In this document: positions 18,002 to 26,767 of the stretch, piece after piece
Numbering within the stretch: the first letter of the stretch is position 1
How the letters are laid out: every line of letters starts with the position of its first letter
DNA from: Kitasatospora sp. NBC_00240
Lineage (GTDB): Bacteria; Actinomycetota; Actinomycetes; Streptomycetales; Streptomycetaceae
Direction: 5' to 3'
Assembly: GCF_026342405.1 (NCBI RefSeq)
Contig: NZ_JAPEMU010000001.1
Location: 5,766,001-5,830,000 of the forward strand
Length of the DNA stretch: 64,000 bases
The notes under the pieces: generated by a model
Told to the model about the DNA's origin: nothing
The model's database searches: none
The model's input: only the letters and a program-made list of their open reading frames with translations
Position numbers and translations under genes: made by a program

Positions 18002-18163
18002 CGGGCCGTGCCGCAGGTCACAGGGCGGTCACGTGGCCGGGGCGGGATCCCCCTGGTGGAACGTCCGGCCTAATCTGTGCGTGAGAGATGTTCGAACGGT
18101 GGTCAGCGGTGCACCGGACCCTCCGTCGGGGTGACGGCAGGTGGATGAGGGGGAGCGGTCGCC

Positions 18164-19831
18164 ATGGGTGTTCAGGACAGGCCGGAGACGGCTGCGGAGC
18201 AGCGCCTGCTGGCGGACCGCTACGAGCTCGGGGAGCGGCTCGGCCGGGGCGGCATGGGCACCGTCTGGCGGGCCCGGGACAGGATGCTGGACCGCGAGGT
18301 CGCGGTCAAGGAACTGACCGTCAGCCACCTGCCCGAGGAGGAGCTGGAGATCCTCAACGCCCGGATGAAGCGCGAGGCCAGCGCCGCCGCCCGGATCAAG
18401 CACCCGGGTGTGATCACCGTGCACGACGTGCTGGAGCAGGACGGCCGGCCGTGGATCGTGATGGAGCTGGTGGACGGCCGCTCGCTGGCCGACGTGATCA
18501 GCCAGGACGGCACCCTGCTGCCCCGGGAGGCGGCCGAGGTCGGCGCCCAGGTGCTGGCCGCGCTGCACCGCGGCCACCAGCTCGGCGTGCTGCACCGCGA
18601 CGTCAAGCCCGGGAACGTCCTGCTGGAGCGCGGCACCGGCCGGGTGGTGCTGCTGGACTTCGGCATCGCCACCTACGAGGGTTCGGCCGAACTGACCCGT
18701 CCCGGTGACCTGGTGGGCTCGCCCGACTACCTGGCGCCCGAGCGGGCCCAGGGCGAGCGCCCGGGGCCGGCCTCCGACCTGTGGGGCCTCGGCGCAACGC
18801 TGTACGCGGCGGTGGAGGGGGAGTCGCCGTTCCGGCGGACCTCCCCGCTGACCACGCTGGCCGCGGTGGTCGGCGACCCGCTGCCCGAGCCGCGCCGGGC
18901 CGGCGCGCTGGGGCCGGTGCTGGCGGCGCTGATGGCCAAGGATCCGGCCGAGCGGCCGACCGCCGACCAGGCGCTGCGGATGCTGGCCGAGGTGACGGCC
19001 GGACACACCATGGGGTTCAAGAAGCCGGAGCCGAAGAGCCCGCCGAAGGTGCCCACCCAGTCGGTGCCGGTGGTGGACCGGACCACCACGCCGCCTGCCG
19101 GGACGGACCCGGAGCCGGCCACCGTGCCGCAGCCGGCCGGAGTGCCCCGGCCGGCGGCCGAAGAGACCACGGCCGCCGCACCGGCGCAGCCGGCCCGCCC
19201 GGTCCGCCGCGCCTCCCGGGCCCGGCTGGTCCTCCAGGTGGCGGCGCTGGGCCTGGTGACCGCGCTGGTGGCCGGCGGCGCCGCCTACATGGTGACGGCC
19301 AAGGACGGCCCGGGCGGCGGGGCCACCCCCGGCCCGACCCCGACCGGCCAGCAGCAGTCCCCGACCTCCGGCGCGCCGGCCGCGGCCGGCTACCGCTGGA
19401 CGGAGGACCCGGGCGGCTTCCGCTTCCTGCTGCCCTCGGTCGGCCCGGTCTGGGAGCGGACGACCGGCGACAACCAGATCTACTACAGCCCGGACAGCAA
19501 GGTGCACTACCTGCAGTTCGCCGTCACGGTCGGGCAGTCGAGCACCCCGCTGGAGCACCTGCAGCAGCTGGAGTCCACGGTCTCCAAGAACCTGACCGGC
19601 TACAAGCAGGCCAGGATGGCCGACGCCAAGGTCAAGGGCCACGACGCGGCGGTCTGGGAGTTCTCGTACGCGGCCAAGGAGGGCGGCCGGCGGCACGCGA
19701 TCGAGGCCGAGTTCATCGACGACCAGGGCACCGCGTACGCCGTCTACCTGTCCTGCCCGGACAAGGACTGGACGGAGGGCGAGCGCCGCTTCACCACGGT
19801 GCTGAACAGCTTCGAGCCCGTCGTCCGCTGA
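18164..19831 (+). CDS. Transmembrane Ser/Thr protein kinase
   Basis: 555 residues; ribosome site GGGGGAGCGG precedes the ATG. The kinase domain occupies about 18-280 with GRGGMG (27-32), Lys49, LHRDVKPGNVL, LDFGIAT and APERAQG. It is closely related to the kinase at 14247 across the catalytic domain. A linker rich in Pro/Thr (about 285-345) leads to one membrane helix (VLQVAALGLVTALVAGGAAYMV) and an extracellular domain of about 150 residues (YRWTEDPGGFRFLLPSVGPV and onward) that ends TVLNSFEPVVR. The outer domains of the two kinases share the same start (GY-x-W/H-x-D-x-x-GF) and the ending T-x-F-x-SF-x-P, suggesting one ligand-binding fold. Confidence 0.93.
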   Translation: MGVQDRPETAAEQRLLADRYELGERLGRGGMGTVWRARDRMLDREVAVKELTVSHLPEEELEILNARMKREASAAARIKHPGVITVHDVLEQDGRPWIVMELVDGRSLADVISQDGTLLPREAAEVGAQVLAALHRGHQLGVLHRDVKPGNVLLERGTGRVVLLDFGIATYEGSAELTRPGDLVGSPDYLAPERAQGERPGPASDLWGLGATLYAAVEGESPFRRTSPLTTLAAVVGDPLPEPRRAGALGPVLAALMAKDPAERPTADQALRMLAEVTAGHTMGFKKPEPKSPPKVPTQSVPVVDRTTTPPAGTDPEPATVPQPAGVPRPAAEETTAAAPAQPARPVRRASRARLVLQVAALGLVTALVAGGAAYMVTAKDGPGGGATPGPTPTGQQQSPTSGAPAAAGYRWTEDPGGFRFLLPSVGPVWERTTGDNQIYYSPDSKVHYLQFAVTVGQSSTPLEHLQQLESTVSKNLTGYKQARMADAKVKGHDAAVWEFSYAAKEGGRRHAIEAEFIDDQGTAYAVYLSCPDKDWTEGERRFTTVLNSFEPVVR

Positions 19832-19936
19832 CGACGGGCGCCGCCCGGGCGCCGGGCGGCGGCGTGGGGAAGCCGCCGGAGTTTTCTGGTTACTGGCGGG
19901 TACCGAACCGGCCGCCGAGCGCTTAGGCTTCGCCGC

Positions 19937-21565
19937 ATGACGGACCTCACGGCAGATGCACAGGCGCCCGCCCAGCCCGGACGCAACCCCGCGGCGCCCG
20001 GCGGCGCCCGTACCGTCGCCTCGGCGGTCACCCCCGCCCTGGTCGCCCGGCTCGCGGCCGGTGTGACCGCGGCCGGCGAGCCCGTGCCGGTGGACACCCT
20101 CGCACCGCTCACCGGCGAGCGGCTGGCCACCCTGCCGCAGTCCACCCCGGCCGACGTCGAGCTGGCCTACGAGCTGGCCCGCCGCGCCCAGCGGGCCTGG
20201 GCCGCGCTGCCGGTGCGCCGCCGGGCCGCGGTCCTGCTGCGCTTCCACGACCTGCTGCTGCAGCGGCAGGACGAGGTGCTCGACCTGATCCAGGCGGAGA
20301 CCGGCAAGGCCCGGCTGCACGCCTTCGAGGAGGTGCTGGGCGCCGCGCTGGCCGCCCGGCACTACGGCCGCGCCGCCCACAAGTACCTGCGGGACCGCCG
20401 CCGGGGCGGCGCCGTACCGGTGCTCACCCACACCGTCGAGGCCCGCCGGCCCAAGGGCGTGATCGGGCAGATCTCGCCGTGGAACTACCCGCTGGAGCTG
20501 TCCGTCGGCGACGCGCTGCCCGCCTTCGTGGCCGGCAACGCGGTGGTCAACAAGCCGGACACGCAGACCGCGCTGACCGCCCTGTGGGCCCGCGAGCTGC
20601 TGGTCGAGGCCGGGCTGCCGGCCGACCTCTGGCAGATCGTGATCGGCGACGGCCCGGTGATCGGCCCGGCCGTGGTCGAGCACGCCGACTACGTCTCCTT
20701 CACCGGCTCCACCCGTACCGGCCGCGAGGTGGCCCAGAAGGCCGCCGCCCGGCTGGTCGGCGCCTCGCTGGAGCTGGGCGGCAAGAACGCCCTGCTGGTG
20801 CTAGCCGACGCGGACCTCGACAAGGCCGCAGAGGGCGCCGTCCGGGCCTGCTTCTCCTCCGCGGGGCAGCTCTGCATCTCGGTCGAGCGGCTCTTCGTGC
20901 ACCGCTCGGTCGCCGACGAGTTCCTGGCCCGCTTCGCGGCCCGCACCGGCGCGCTGCGGCTCGGCGGCGGCCTCGCCTACGGCGCGGACATGGGCTCGCT
21001 GGTCTCGGAGCGGCAGCTGGAGGTGGTCAGCCGGCACGTCGAGGAGGCGGTCAAGGCCGGCGCGACCGTACTGGCCGGCGGCCGGGCCCGCCCCGACCTC
21101 GGCCCGCTGTTCTTCGAGCCGACCATCCTGGACGGGGTGACCCCGGAGATGACGGTCTGCGCCGAGGAGACCTTCGGCCCGGTCGTCTCGGTCTACCGCT
21201 TCGACACCGAGGACGAGGCCGTCGCGGCGGCCAACTCCACCTCGTACGGGCTGAACTCCAGCGTCTGGACGAAGGACCCGCGGCGCGGCCGGGCGGTCGC
21301 GGCGCGGCTGCGCACGGGCACCGTCAACGTCAACGAGGCGTACGCGGCGGCCTACGGCTCGGTCGCCTCGCCGATGGGTGGGATGGGTGACTCCGGGCTC
21401 GGTCGCCGGCACGGCTCGGAGGGGATCCTGCGCTACACCGAGGCCCAGACCATCGCCAGCCAGCGGCTGCTGCCGATCGGCCCGTCGCTGGGCATGGACG
21501 ACGAGAAGTTCGCCGCCCTGTTCACCACGGGGCTGCGGGCGATGAAGGCCTTCCGGCTCAAGTAG
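19937..21565 (+). CDS. Succinate-semialdehyde dehydrogenase (NADP+) family
   Basis: 542 residues. Aldehyde dehydrogenase superfamily enzyme, most like the actinobacterial GabD2 group that oxidises succinic semialdehyde to succinate. Cofactor-binding and active-site motifs are present: ISPWNYPLELSVGDALPAF, FTGSTRTGREVA, the general base Glu279 in ASLELGGKN, and nucleophile Cys313 in SAGQLCISVERL. The N-terminal ~45 residues are an extension rich in Ala/Pro. SSADH feeds GABA or 4-hydroxybutyrate carbon into the TCA cycle; with sucCD encoded elsewhere in this window this is compatible, but no GABA gene is adjacent. Substrate is inferred from family resemblance only. Confidence 0.86.
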   Translation: MTDLTADAQAPAQPGRNPAAPGGARTVASAVTPALVARLAAGVTAAGEPVPVDTLAPLTGERLATLPQSTPADVELAYELARRAQRAWAALPVRRRAAVLLRFHDLLLQRQDEVLDLIQAETGKARLHAFEEVLGAALAARHYGRAAHKYLRDRRRGGAVPVLTHTVEARRPKGVIGQISPWNYPLELSVGDALPAFVAGNAVVNKPDTQTALTALWARELLVEAGLPADLWQIVIGDGPVIGPAVVEHADYVSFTGSTRTGREVAQKAAARLVGASLELGGKNALLVLADADLDKAAEGAVRACFSSAGQLCISVERLFVHRSVADEFLARFAARTGALRLGGGLAYGADMGSLVSERQLEVVSRHVEEAVKAGATVLAGGRARPDLGPLFFEPTILDGVTPEMTVCAEETFGPVVSVYRFDTEDEAVAAANSTSYGLNSSVWTKDPRRGRAVAARLRTGTVNVNEAYAAAYGSVASPMGGMGDSGLGRRHGSEGILRYTEAQTIASQRLLPIGPSLGMDDEKFAALFTTGLRAMKAFRLK

Positions 21566-21727
21566 CCGCGTCCGCCCGGCCGGGCAGGGCCGGGCCGGGC
21601 GGACGGCAGGATGCGGGCCCGGCCGGGCAGGGCCGGGGTGCCCGGGCGGCCGGGCAACGGGGGCGGTCGGGCAGTCGAACGGTAGGCCGGTGGTGCGCCG
21701 GCCGGTAACGCGAAGGAGCAGCGGGCG

Positions 21728-23584
21728 ATGGCAGTGACACCGGAAGCGACCCCGGAGACAACCCCCGAAGCGACTCCGGCCGGGCAACAGCCCGCGCAGG
21801 CCGATGAGTTCGACTACGACGTGGTCGTGGTCGGCTCCGGCTTCGGCGGCTCGGTCACCGCCCTGCGGCTGACCGAGAAGGGGTACCGGGTCGCCGTCCT
21901 GGAGGCCGGCCGCCGGTTCCGGGCGGACGAGCTCCCGGCCACCTCCTGGGACACCAGGAACTACCTCTGGGCGCCGGCCCTCGGCCTGTACGGCATCCAG
22001 CGGATCCACCTGCTGGCGAACGTGCTGATCCTGGCCGGCGCGGGCGTCGGCGGCGGCTCCCTCAACTACGCCAACACCCTCTACGTGCCGCCGAAGCCGT
22101 TCTTCGAGGACCGCCAGTGGAGCCACATCACCGACTGGCAGGAGGAGCTGGCGCCGTTCTACGACCAGGCGCAGCGGATGCTCGGCGTCCGGCTGAACCC
22201 GACCGTGACGCCCGCCGACGTCCACCTCAAGGCGGCGGCCGAGAAGATGGGCGTGGGGGACACCTTCCACCTGGCGCCGGTCGGGGTGTTCTTCGGCGAC
22301 GGGCAGGACTCCGACGGTGCCGCGAAGGCCGCGCCCGGCGCGGAGGTCGAGGACCCGTACTTCGGCGGCGCCGGGCCGCGGCGGCGGGCCTGCACCGAGT
22401 GCGGTGAGTGCATGACCGGCTGCCGGCACGGCGCCAAGAACATGCTCACCGAGAACTACCTCTACCTGGCCGAGCGCAGCGGCGCCGAGATCCACCCGCT
22501 CACCACGGTGTCCCGGATCCGGGAGCAGGGGGAGGGCTTCGCGGTCGACGTGCGGCGCACCGACTCACGCTCCAAGGACCGGGTGAAGGCCGGCGCCCGG
22601 ACGATCACGGCGGCCCGGGTGGTGGTCGCCGCGGGCACCTACGGCACCCAGAGCCTGCTGCACCGGATGCGCGACGGCGGTCAGCTGCCCGGCATCTCGG
22701 CCCGCCTCGGCGAGCTGACCCGCACCAACTCCGAGGCGCTGGTGGGGGCGCAGACCAACGACCGGCGCTACGGGTCGAAGGCGGACTTCACCAAGGGCGT
22801 CGCGATCACCTCCTCGATCCACCCCAACGCGAACACCCACATCGAGCCGGTCCGCTACGGCAAGGGCTCGAACGCGATGGGCGCCCTCTCGGTGCAGCAG
22901 GTCCCCGGCGGCGGCCGGGCGCCGCGCTGGCTGACGTACGCGATCACGGCGGCCACCCACCCGGTCAACTTCGCCCGTTCCATGAGCCTGCACCGGTGGT
23001 CGGAGAAGACCATCATCGGGCTGGTGATGCAGTCGCTGGACAACTCGATCACCGTCTCGCTGAAGACCAAGGGGCTCGGCAAGGGCAAGCTGACCTCCCG
23101 GCAGGGGCACGGCGAGCCGAACCCGACCTGGATCCCGGCCGCCGAGGAAGGCGCCAAGGCGCTCGCGGCGGAGATCAACGGGTTCCCCGGCAGCACGGTC
23201 GGGGAGATCTTCGACATCCCGATGACCGCGCACTTCCTCGGCGGCTGCCCGATCGGCGACGCCCCGGAGACCGGTGTGGTCGACCCCTACCACCGGCTGT
23301 ACGGGTACCCGGGGATCAGCGTGGTGGACGGTTCGGCGGTGTCCGCGAACCTCGGGGTCAACCCCTCGCTCACCATCACCGCGCAGGCCGAGCGGGCCAT
23401 GTCGATGTGGCCCAACAAGGGGGAGGCGGACCGGCGTCCGGCGCAGGGCGAGGGGTACCGCCGGGTCGCGGCGGTGGCGCCGGTGCGGCCCTCGGTGCCG
23501 AAGGGCGCGTTCGGGGAGCTTCGGCTGCCGTTGCTCGCGGTGCCGGCGGTGCCGGCCAGGAAGGCCCCGGCGGAGCTGGACTGA
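21728..23584 (+). CDS. GMC-family FAD oxidoreductase (ChoD-like) with ferredoxin-like Cys motif
   Basis: 618 residues from the ATG at 21728 (ribosome site AAGGAGCAGC). An acidic/Thr-rich N-terminus (1-27) precedes the FAD ADP-binding motif VVVVGSGFGGSVTALRLTEK (Rossmann, G36-x-G38-x-x-G41). The C-terminal GMC segment reads AHFLGGCPIGDAPETGVVDP and VVDGSAVSANLGVNPSLTI, where the catalytic His/Asn pair of GMC enzymes is expected. Midway, Cys222, Cys225, Cys228 and Cys232 form C-x2-C-x2-C-x3-C (CTECGECMTGC), the spacing of a ferredoxin [4Fe-4S] site. It resembles the mycobacterial ChoD group, and its position between guaB3 and guaA mirrors that genus; sterol oxidation has not been firmly shown for that group. 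Confidence 0.87.
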   Translation: MAVTPEATPETTPEATPAGQQPAQADEFDYDVVVVGSGFGGSVTALRLTEKGYRVAVLEAGRRFRADELPATSWDTRNYLWAPALGLYGIQRIHLLANVLILAGAGVGGGSLNYANTLYVPPKPFFEDRQWSHITDWQEELAPFYDQAQRMLGVRLNPTVTPADVHLKAAAEKMGVGDTFHLAPVGVFFGDGQDSDGAAKAAPGAEVEDPYFGGAGPRRRACTECGECMTGCRHGAKNMLTENYLYLAERSGAEIHPLTTVSRIREQGEGFAVDVRRTDSRSKDRVKAGARTITAARVVVAAGTYGTQSLLHRMRDGGQLPGISARLGELTRTNSEALVGAQTNDRRYGSKADFTKGVAITSSIHPNANTHIEPVRYGKGSNAMGALSVQQVPGGGRAPRWLTYAITAATHPVNFARSMSLHRWSEKTIIGLVMQSLDNSITVSLKTKGLGKGKLTSRQGHGEPNPTWIPAAEEGAKALAAEINGFPGSTVGEIFDIPMTAHFLGGCPIGDAPETGVVDPYHRLYGYPGISVVDGSAVSANLGVNPSLTITAQAERAMSMWPNKGEADRRPAQGEGYRRVAAVAPVRPSVPKGAFGELRLPLLAVPAVPARKAPAELD

Positions 23585-23694
23585 CCGCCCCAGGGCGGGA
23601 GTTCGGGCCCGTACCGTCGCCGGTTGACAGTCTCGGACGGCCGGTGGGATAAACAGGGGCTCATCGAGGGCTTGCGACGACGGGGGACGCGGCT

Positions 23695-25515
23695 ATGGCC
23701 ATCTGTGCATCGTGCGGGGCTGCTTCGGCGCAGGGGGCGCAGCGCTGCGCGTCCTGCGACCGGCCGCTCGCGCCACCACCACCGCCCGCGGCGCCGCCGG
23801 TCGCGCCGCCGGCAGCAGGGCCGGCCGGGCCGCCGGCCGCGGCGGTGCCGGTACCGCCGCCCGCCGCGCCGCCGACCGCGCCTCCGGTGGTCGCGCCGGC
23901 CCCGCCGGCCGCCCCGCCGCAGCCCTCCGCCGCTCCGGCACTGGGCAGTTGGGGCGCGGGCAGGGCGCTCGCCGAGGGCGCGGCGCAGCCCGCCGCGCTG
24001 CGCTGGTTCACCGGCGCGGACTGGCGTCCGGCCCTGCGGGTGGTGGTCGCGCCGACCGCGGTGCTGCTGCTCGCCGCCCTGCTGGCGGCCGTCCCGAGCA
24101 ACTACGGCGGCGAGTTCCCGGCTCCGTTCGGCACCCGTTTCGGCGGCTCCCTGGCGGCCGCCCTGGCCGCGCTCGGCGCGCCCTTCGAGGGCTTGCTGTC
24201 GATGGGGAGCGGGCGGACGGCGATGTCGCTCGACTACACCCTGCGGGCGCTCCCGATGACGGTCACCCTGCTGTGGGCGCTGGCGCTCTGGGCCGGGCTG
24301 CGGTCCGGGCTGCGCCGTCGGCAGGCCCGGACCGGCGGCCAGGCCGGCCGGCCGTTCGCCTTCGGCGAGGCGGCCAGGACCGGGCTGGTCGCGGCCGCCG
24401 TCACCCTGGTGCTGGGCCTGCTCTGCGGCACCCGGTGGCAGCCGGCCGAGCGCGGCCGCCCGAGCTACGACGAGGACCGGTACGACGGGATCTTCGGCGG
24501 CCCCGCCTTCGACCTGGACGCCGGCTGGGTGCAGGCCCTCGGCTGGACCTTCCTGCTGGCGGGGCTGATCGCCCTGGCCGTGTACGGGACGGACGCCCTG
24601 CGCTGGGCGGCCTGGCGCAACGCCGGGGTTCGCGGCTGGGCGGTGGCCGGGCTGACGGCGGGCCGGGTGATCGCGACGGCGGTCGCCCTCGCCTCGGTGG
24701 CGGCCTTCGTGATCGTCGCGGTGCAGGGCGAGGGCGCGCTGACCCTCGCCTCACTGGCCTTCCTGCCGAACCTCGGCCTGCTGCTGCTCGGCTTCGGCTC
24801 GGGGGCGACCTTCGAGGCGGGCCGGCAGAACTACACGGGGTCGGGGTACGACGGCGACGGGTACTCGCCGAGCCGGCTGCAGTACTCCTTCTTCGACCTG
24901 AAGGACCTGCCGGGCGACTGGCGCTGGACGGGTCTGCTGGCGCTGGCGACGGCGGTCCTGCTCGGCTGGACGGCGTTCCGCCGCCGGCTGGACACCGCGG
25001 ACCGGATCCGGCTCGCGGTGGTCCACGGCGTCGCGCTGAGCCTGCTGACGCTGCTCGCCGGGGCCGCGCTGGCCACCGAGCAGACGAACACCAGGGGAAG
25101 CGCGTCCCAGCTGGGCTCCGGGGACACCTCCTCGGTGGGCCTGGCCTTCGCCACCGTGCTGGCGGCGAACCTGATCTGGGCCGCGGCCGGCGCGCTGGCG
25201 CTGCCGCCGCTGTTGGCACGGCTGGGCGCGCGCCGGCCGGCGGCCGGTCCGGGGGTGACGGCGGCGGGTGCGCCGGGAGTGCCGGCGCAGGGCGGGTACG
25301 ACGACGGCGGGCCGGACGCCGGGGCTCCGGTGTCGGTGGTGCCTGCGCCGAGCGACCTGCTGGACTCGCACGGTCCGGACGCCCACGGCCCGGGTACGCA
25401 CGGCTCGGGCGCGCGGGGCTCGGACTCGTACGACGGCGCCCGTCCGGCGTCCGGCGGCGTCGCCGCGGCCGAGGACTCCTCGGTCTGGCGCAAGCAGGGC
25501 CCGGCGGACTCGTAG
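23695..25515 (+). CDS. Polytopic membrane protein with N-terminal zinc ribbon (streptophobe-family-like)
   Basis: 606 residues. It starts with a zinc ribbon MAICASCGAASAQGAQRCAS containing C4-x2-C7 and C18-x2-C21, then a Pro/Ala-rich linker (25-85). About ten hydrophobic segments follow from residue ~110 to ~520, including VVVAPTAVLLLAALLAAVP, MTVTLLWALALWAGL and LGWTFLLAGLIALAVYGTDAL, and the C-terminus (about 525-606) is disordered, with HGPDAHGPGTHGSG-type repeats. This architecture fits the streptomycete 'streptophobe' family as I remember it. Function is unknown. A terminator follows at 25594. Confidence 0.75.
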   Translation: MAICASCGAASAQGAQRCASCDRPLAPPPPPAAPPVAPPAAGPAGPPAAAVPVPPPAAPPTAPPVVAPAPPAAPPQPSAAPALGSWGAGRALAEGAAQPAALRWFTGADWRPALRVVVAPTAVLLLAALLAAVPSNYGGEFPAPFGTRFGGSLAAALAALGAPFEGLLSMGSGRTAMSLDYTLRALPMTVTLLWALALWAGLRSGLRRRQARTGGQAGRPFAFGEAARTGLVAAAVTLVLGLLCGTRWQPAERGRPSYDEDRYDGIFGGPAFDLDAGWVQALGWTFLLAGLIALAVYGTDALRWAAWRNAGVRGWAVAGLTAGRVIATAVALASVAAFVIVAVQGEGALTLASLAFLPNLGLLLLGFGSGATFEAGRQNYTGSGYDGDGYSPSRLQYSFFDLKDLPGDWRWTGLLALATAVLLGWTAFRRRLDTADRIRLAVVHGVALSLLTLLAGAALATEQTNTRGSASQLGSGDTSSVGLAFATVLAANLIWAAAGALALPPLLARLGARRPAAGPGVTAAGAPGVPAQGGYDDGGPDAGAPVSVVPAPSDLLDSHGPDAHGPGTHGSGARGSDSYDGARPASGGVAAAEDSSVWRKQGPADS

Positions 25516-25593
25516 CTTCCGGGGTCGGTCCGCCCGGGCGGCGCTCCTCACCCGGAGCCGCCCCCGGCGGCCGGCCCGCGCCCGGGAAAGGGC

Positions 25594-25623
25594 AAAGGGC
25601 CCCGCGGGGGAACGGGGCCCTTT
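25594..25623 (+). terminator. Terminator after the streptophobe-like gene
   Basis: 11-bp perfect stem AAAGGGCCCCG/CGGGGCCCTTT (25594-25604, 25613-25623) with an 8-nt loop. The T's at the stem end make it the closest to a classical intrinsic terminator in the window. Confidence 0.85.
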
Positions 25624-26767
25624 GTCGCTCAGCACTCGGCGTCAGGGCTGCGCCGGTGCTGTGGTGACGGCGCCGGGGGAAGAGCGCCGTCGCGGCGGAT
25701 GGCTCGGATGTCGCGCCGCGGCCGGCGTCGGTGAGCCGGGGTGCGGCGCGTGTGCGCGGTGGTGCGCGGCCCGCCGTGCCGGGTTCGGACGGGCCAGCGC
25801 TCACGGAGCGTGAGGTGATAACCGTTGTCGCCGTCGGGTTGCGGCGGCACCGGTACGGACCCGCCGCCGACCTGACCGCGGTCGTCCGGCGAACCCCCTC
25901 CCACAGCATCGTGCTGGACGGGCCCCTTGCTCTGCAACCGATTCGACGCAGTTCGGCACAGTCCATTTCGCGGGGAGCTCCGCCGGGAGGCCGGTCGGGA
26001 GTCCCGGCGGGAGCCCGCCGGAGCGGCCGGCGGGGCGTTCCCGGCCGGGGGCGGGCACGGCGGGTGATGATCACGTTGAGTAGTGGGAGCGGGCCGGTGC
26101 GCATGGGGACGCGCGTAGCGGCGCGCGGTGCCGAGACGCGCGCCGGTGGCACGGCGGGTGGCACGGCCGGCGGTCCGGACGGGACGACGGAAGCCGGCAC
26201 GGTACGGGACGGGCACGGGGGCGCGCGGGGACGACGGTGCGCCGGGACGGGACGGCCGGCGGTGCGCCGGCGCCCGGGGACTCGGGGACTCGGGGACGGT
26301 ACGGGGGTGCGGCGGCCCGCGCCCGGGCGTCCCCGGGCGCGGACCGCCCCACCTCCTTGGACCCAGTCGCGGCCGGGGTCGCTGTCCCCTGCTGTCCGGT
26401 CGCGGCACCCGCGCACGGTCCCACGGCGGGCCGCCTCCCCGGCTGACCGGGACGGCGGCGGCGCCACGTGCGCCGGTGGACTGGCGATGAGCTCCACGCG
26501 TGGTCCTGCAAGCCCGTACGGAACCACCCCCGGACTGCGGGGCCGAGGCGGCGCACCAGGCGGGTGCGACGCGGTCGTACGGTCGTGAGGAGAAACGAGC
26601 CGGCGGCCCGGGCGGTCACGGTGCCAACAGGGTGACGTACCCGGTGCAGCGGGAGGCCCCGGGCGGGCCGGTAGACTGGGGGCCGACACCCCCACATACC
26701 ACCCGCCGCCGCCCTGCCGGGCGCCGTGGCGTGTGGCACCTCCCGTTCCGCTGCCGGAAGGCCGTTC
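25624..26767. other. Long intergenic region upstream of guaA
   Basis: 1.14 kb with no gene I can support. Open frames exist on both strands (for example 25731-26588 plus, 25629-26408 minus), but their products are Arg/Gly/Pro-rich without any fold or family features. A dyad CTCACG-GAG-CGTGAG is at 25800-25814 next to a locally AT-rich word TGATAACCGTTG. A possible -10 TAGACT (26672-26677) lies about 90 bp before guaA without a good -35. 26150-26470 is made of imperfect GGCACGG/GGGACGG-type repeats. A small RNA or a long leader cannot be excluded. Confidence 0.45.

Noticed and set aside
25629..26588. Possible genes on either strand in the guaA upstream gap
   Set aside because: Predicted products are low-complexity Arg/Gly/Pro sequence, with no ribosome site at their starts and no family features.
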